From assembly GCA_963977945.1 (NCBI GenBank), contig CAXBQO010000077.1, positions 1-5,181 on the forward strand: 5,181 nt of DNA, read 5' to 3'. Under the pieces are notes generated by a model, which did no database searches, was not told the DNA's origin, and worked only from the letters and a program-made list of their open reading frames with translations. A program made the translations under genes and the position numbers. The stretch's first letter is position 1. Every line of letters begins with the position of its first letter. Positions 4,991 to 5,181 of this stretch are shown here, piece by piece. Origin of the DNA: CALMJB01 sp963977945. Lineage in GTDB: Bacteria; Actinomycetota; Actinomycetes; Nanopelagicales; Nanopelagicaceae.

Positions 4991-5024
4991 TTGGGGCAGA
5001 TAAAAAATCTGCCCCAATTTTTTT
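4991..5024 (+). terminator. Strong intrinsic terminator of hup
   Basis: TTGGGGCAGAT (4991-5001) pairs perfectly over 11 bp with ATCTGCCCCAA (5007-5017) around AAAAA, followed by seven T (5018-5024). It is a textbook rho-independent terminator 37 bases after the hup stop. The A-run in the loop and flanking sequence give it little strength in the opposite direction. Confidence 0.94.
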
Positions 5025-5062
5025 CAAAATTCACGCTCAAAATCGCTGATTTTTCTCCCCAT

Positions 5063-5068
5063 TAGAAT
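5063..5068 (+). promoter_or_regulatory. Candidate -10 box of a leaderless transcript for the last gene
   Basis: TAGAAT is followed by exactly 6 nt (TGTTCA) and the GTG at 5075. No Shine-Dalgarno is present, and no convincing -35 is seen at 16-18 bp upstream. The spacing predicts that the mRNA begins at the start codon. Confidence 0.45.
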
Positions 5069-5074
5069 TGTTCA

Positions 5075-5181
5075 GTGTCTAAGCCCCTAGATATTTCCTA
5101 TCTGCCACCTCGCGGCAAACCACTTGGAACAAATGCATACTTCAAGTTTGGCGCTTTAATTTTGATTCCGATTCTAAATTT
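5075..5181 (+). CDS. Start of a gene, probably PlsC-type lysophospholipid acyltransferase, 3'-truncated
   Basis: An open frame starts at GTG 5075 and runs off the window, giving 35 visible residues: a polar start (MSKPLDISYLPPRGKPLG) then TNAYFKFGALILIPILN, a Tyr/Phe-led hydrophobic helix. An in-frame TAG at 5063-5065 leaves GTG 5075 as the first usable start. In Actinobacteria, 1-acylglycerol-3-phosphate acyltransferases commonly begin with such a short YRF/FKF-plus-hydrophobic helix, and from memory one often lies near hup in this neighbourhood. The catalytic HX4D motif would be beyond the window, so the assignment is inference; any membrane-associated protein could fit. The position after a strong terminator and the absence of an alternative gene on either strand support it being a real coding start. 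Confidence 0.55.
   Translation, partial: MSKPLDISYLPPRGKPLGTNAYFKFGALILIPILN

Overview
The window is a core, chromosomal stretch of what looks like a low-GC actinobacterium (G+C roughly two-fifths, judged by eye). The protein families and their order point there: GluRS, tRNA-Gln, tRNA-Glu, an NdgR/LtbR-type IclR regulator, leuC, leuD and an HU protein with a basic C-terminal tail. From memory, this order is widely conserved in Actinobacteria such as Streptomyces. The AT-rich composition together with very short spacers would suit a streamlined freshwater lineage such as Nanopelagicales (acI). That placement is inference and rests on no search.

Layout. Bases 1-1286 hold the 3' nine-tenths of gltX (+). 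A tight spacer with a good sigma-A-like promoter leads into two tRNA genes, tRNA-Gln(CTG) and tRNA-Glu(CTC) (+). They run convergently into an IclR-family regulator, ndgR (-, 1543-2259). A gap of only 50 bases separates ndgR from the divergent leuC. It holds back-to-back promoter candidates and a 15-bp dyad that is a good candidate operator. leuC and leuD (+) overlap by one base and end at a hairpin terminator. A roughly 200-base AT-rich intergenic region then carries a promoter candidate and a terminator-like hairpin in the leader of an HU gene (+, 4585-4953). The HU gene ends at a strong intrinsic terminator. The last 107 bases begin another plus-strand gene, probably a PlsC-type acyltransferase, cut off by the window edge.

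How the parts fit. GluRS charges tRNA-Glu and, in bacteria without GlnRS (most Actinobacteria), also mischarges tRNA-Gln for later amidation by GatCAB, so the enzyme sits beside both of its tRNA substrates. NdgR is the likely local regulator of leuCD, which encode the two subunits of isopropylmalate isomerase in leucine synthesis. HU is a nucleoid protein with its own promoter and terminator.

I see no mobile element, CRISPR array, phage gene or anomalous insert, and no convincing new system. The points most worth checking are the dyad operator between ndgR and leuC, the terminator-like hairpin in the hup leader, a shared leaderless GTG-start geometry for ndgR and the last gene, and a His-to-Asp change in an otherwise perfectly spaced GluRS zinc site.
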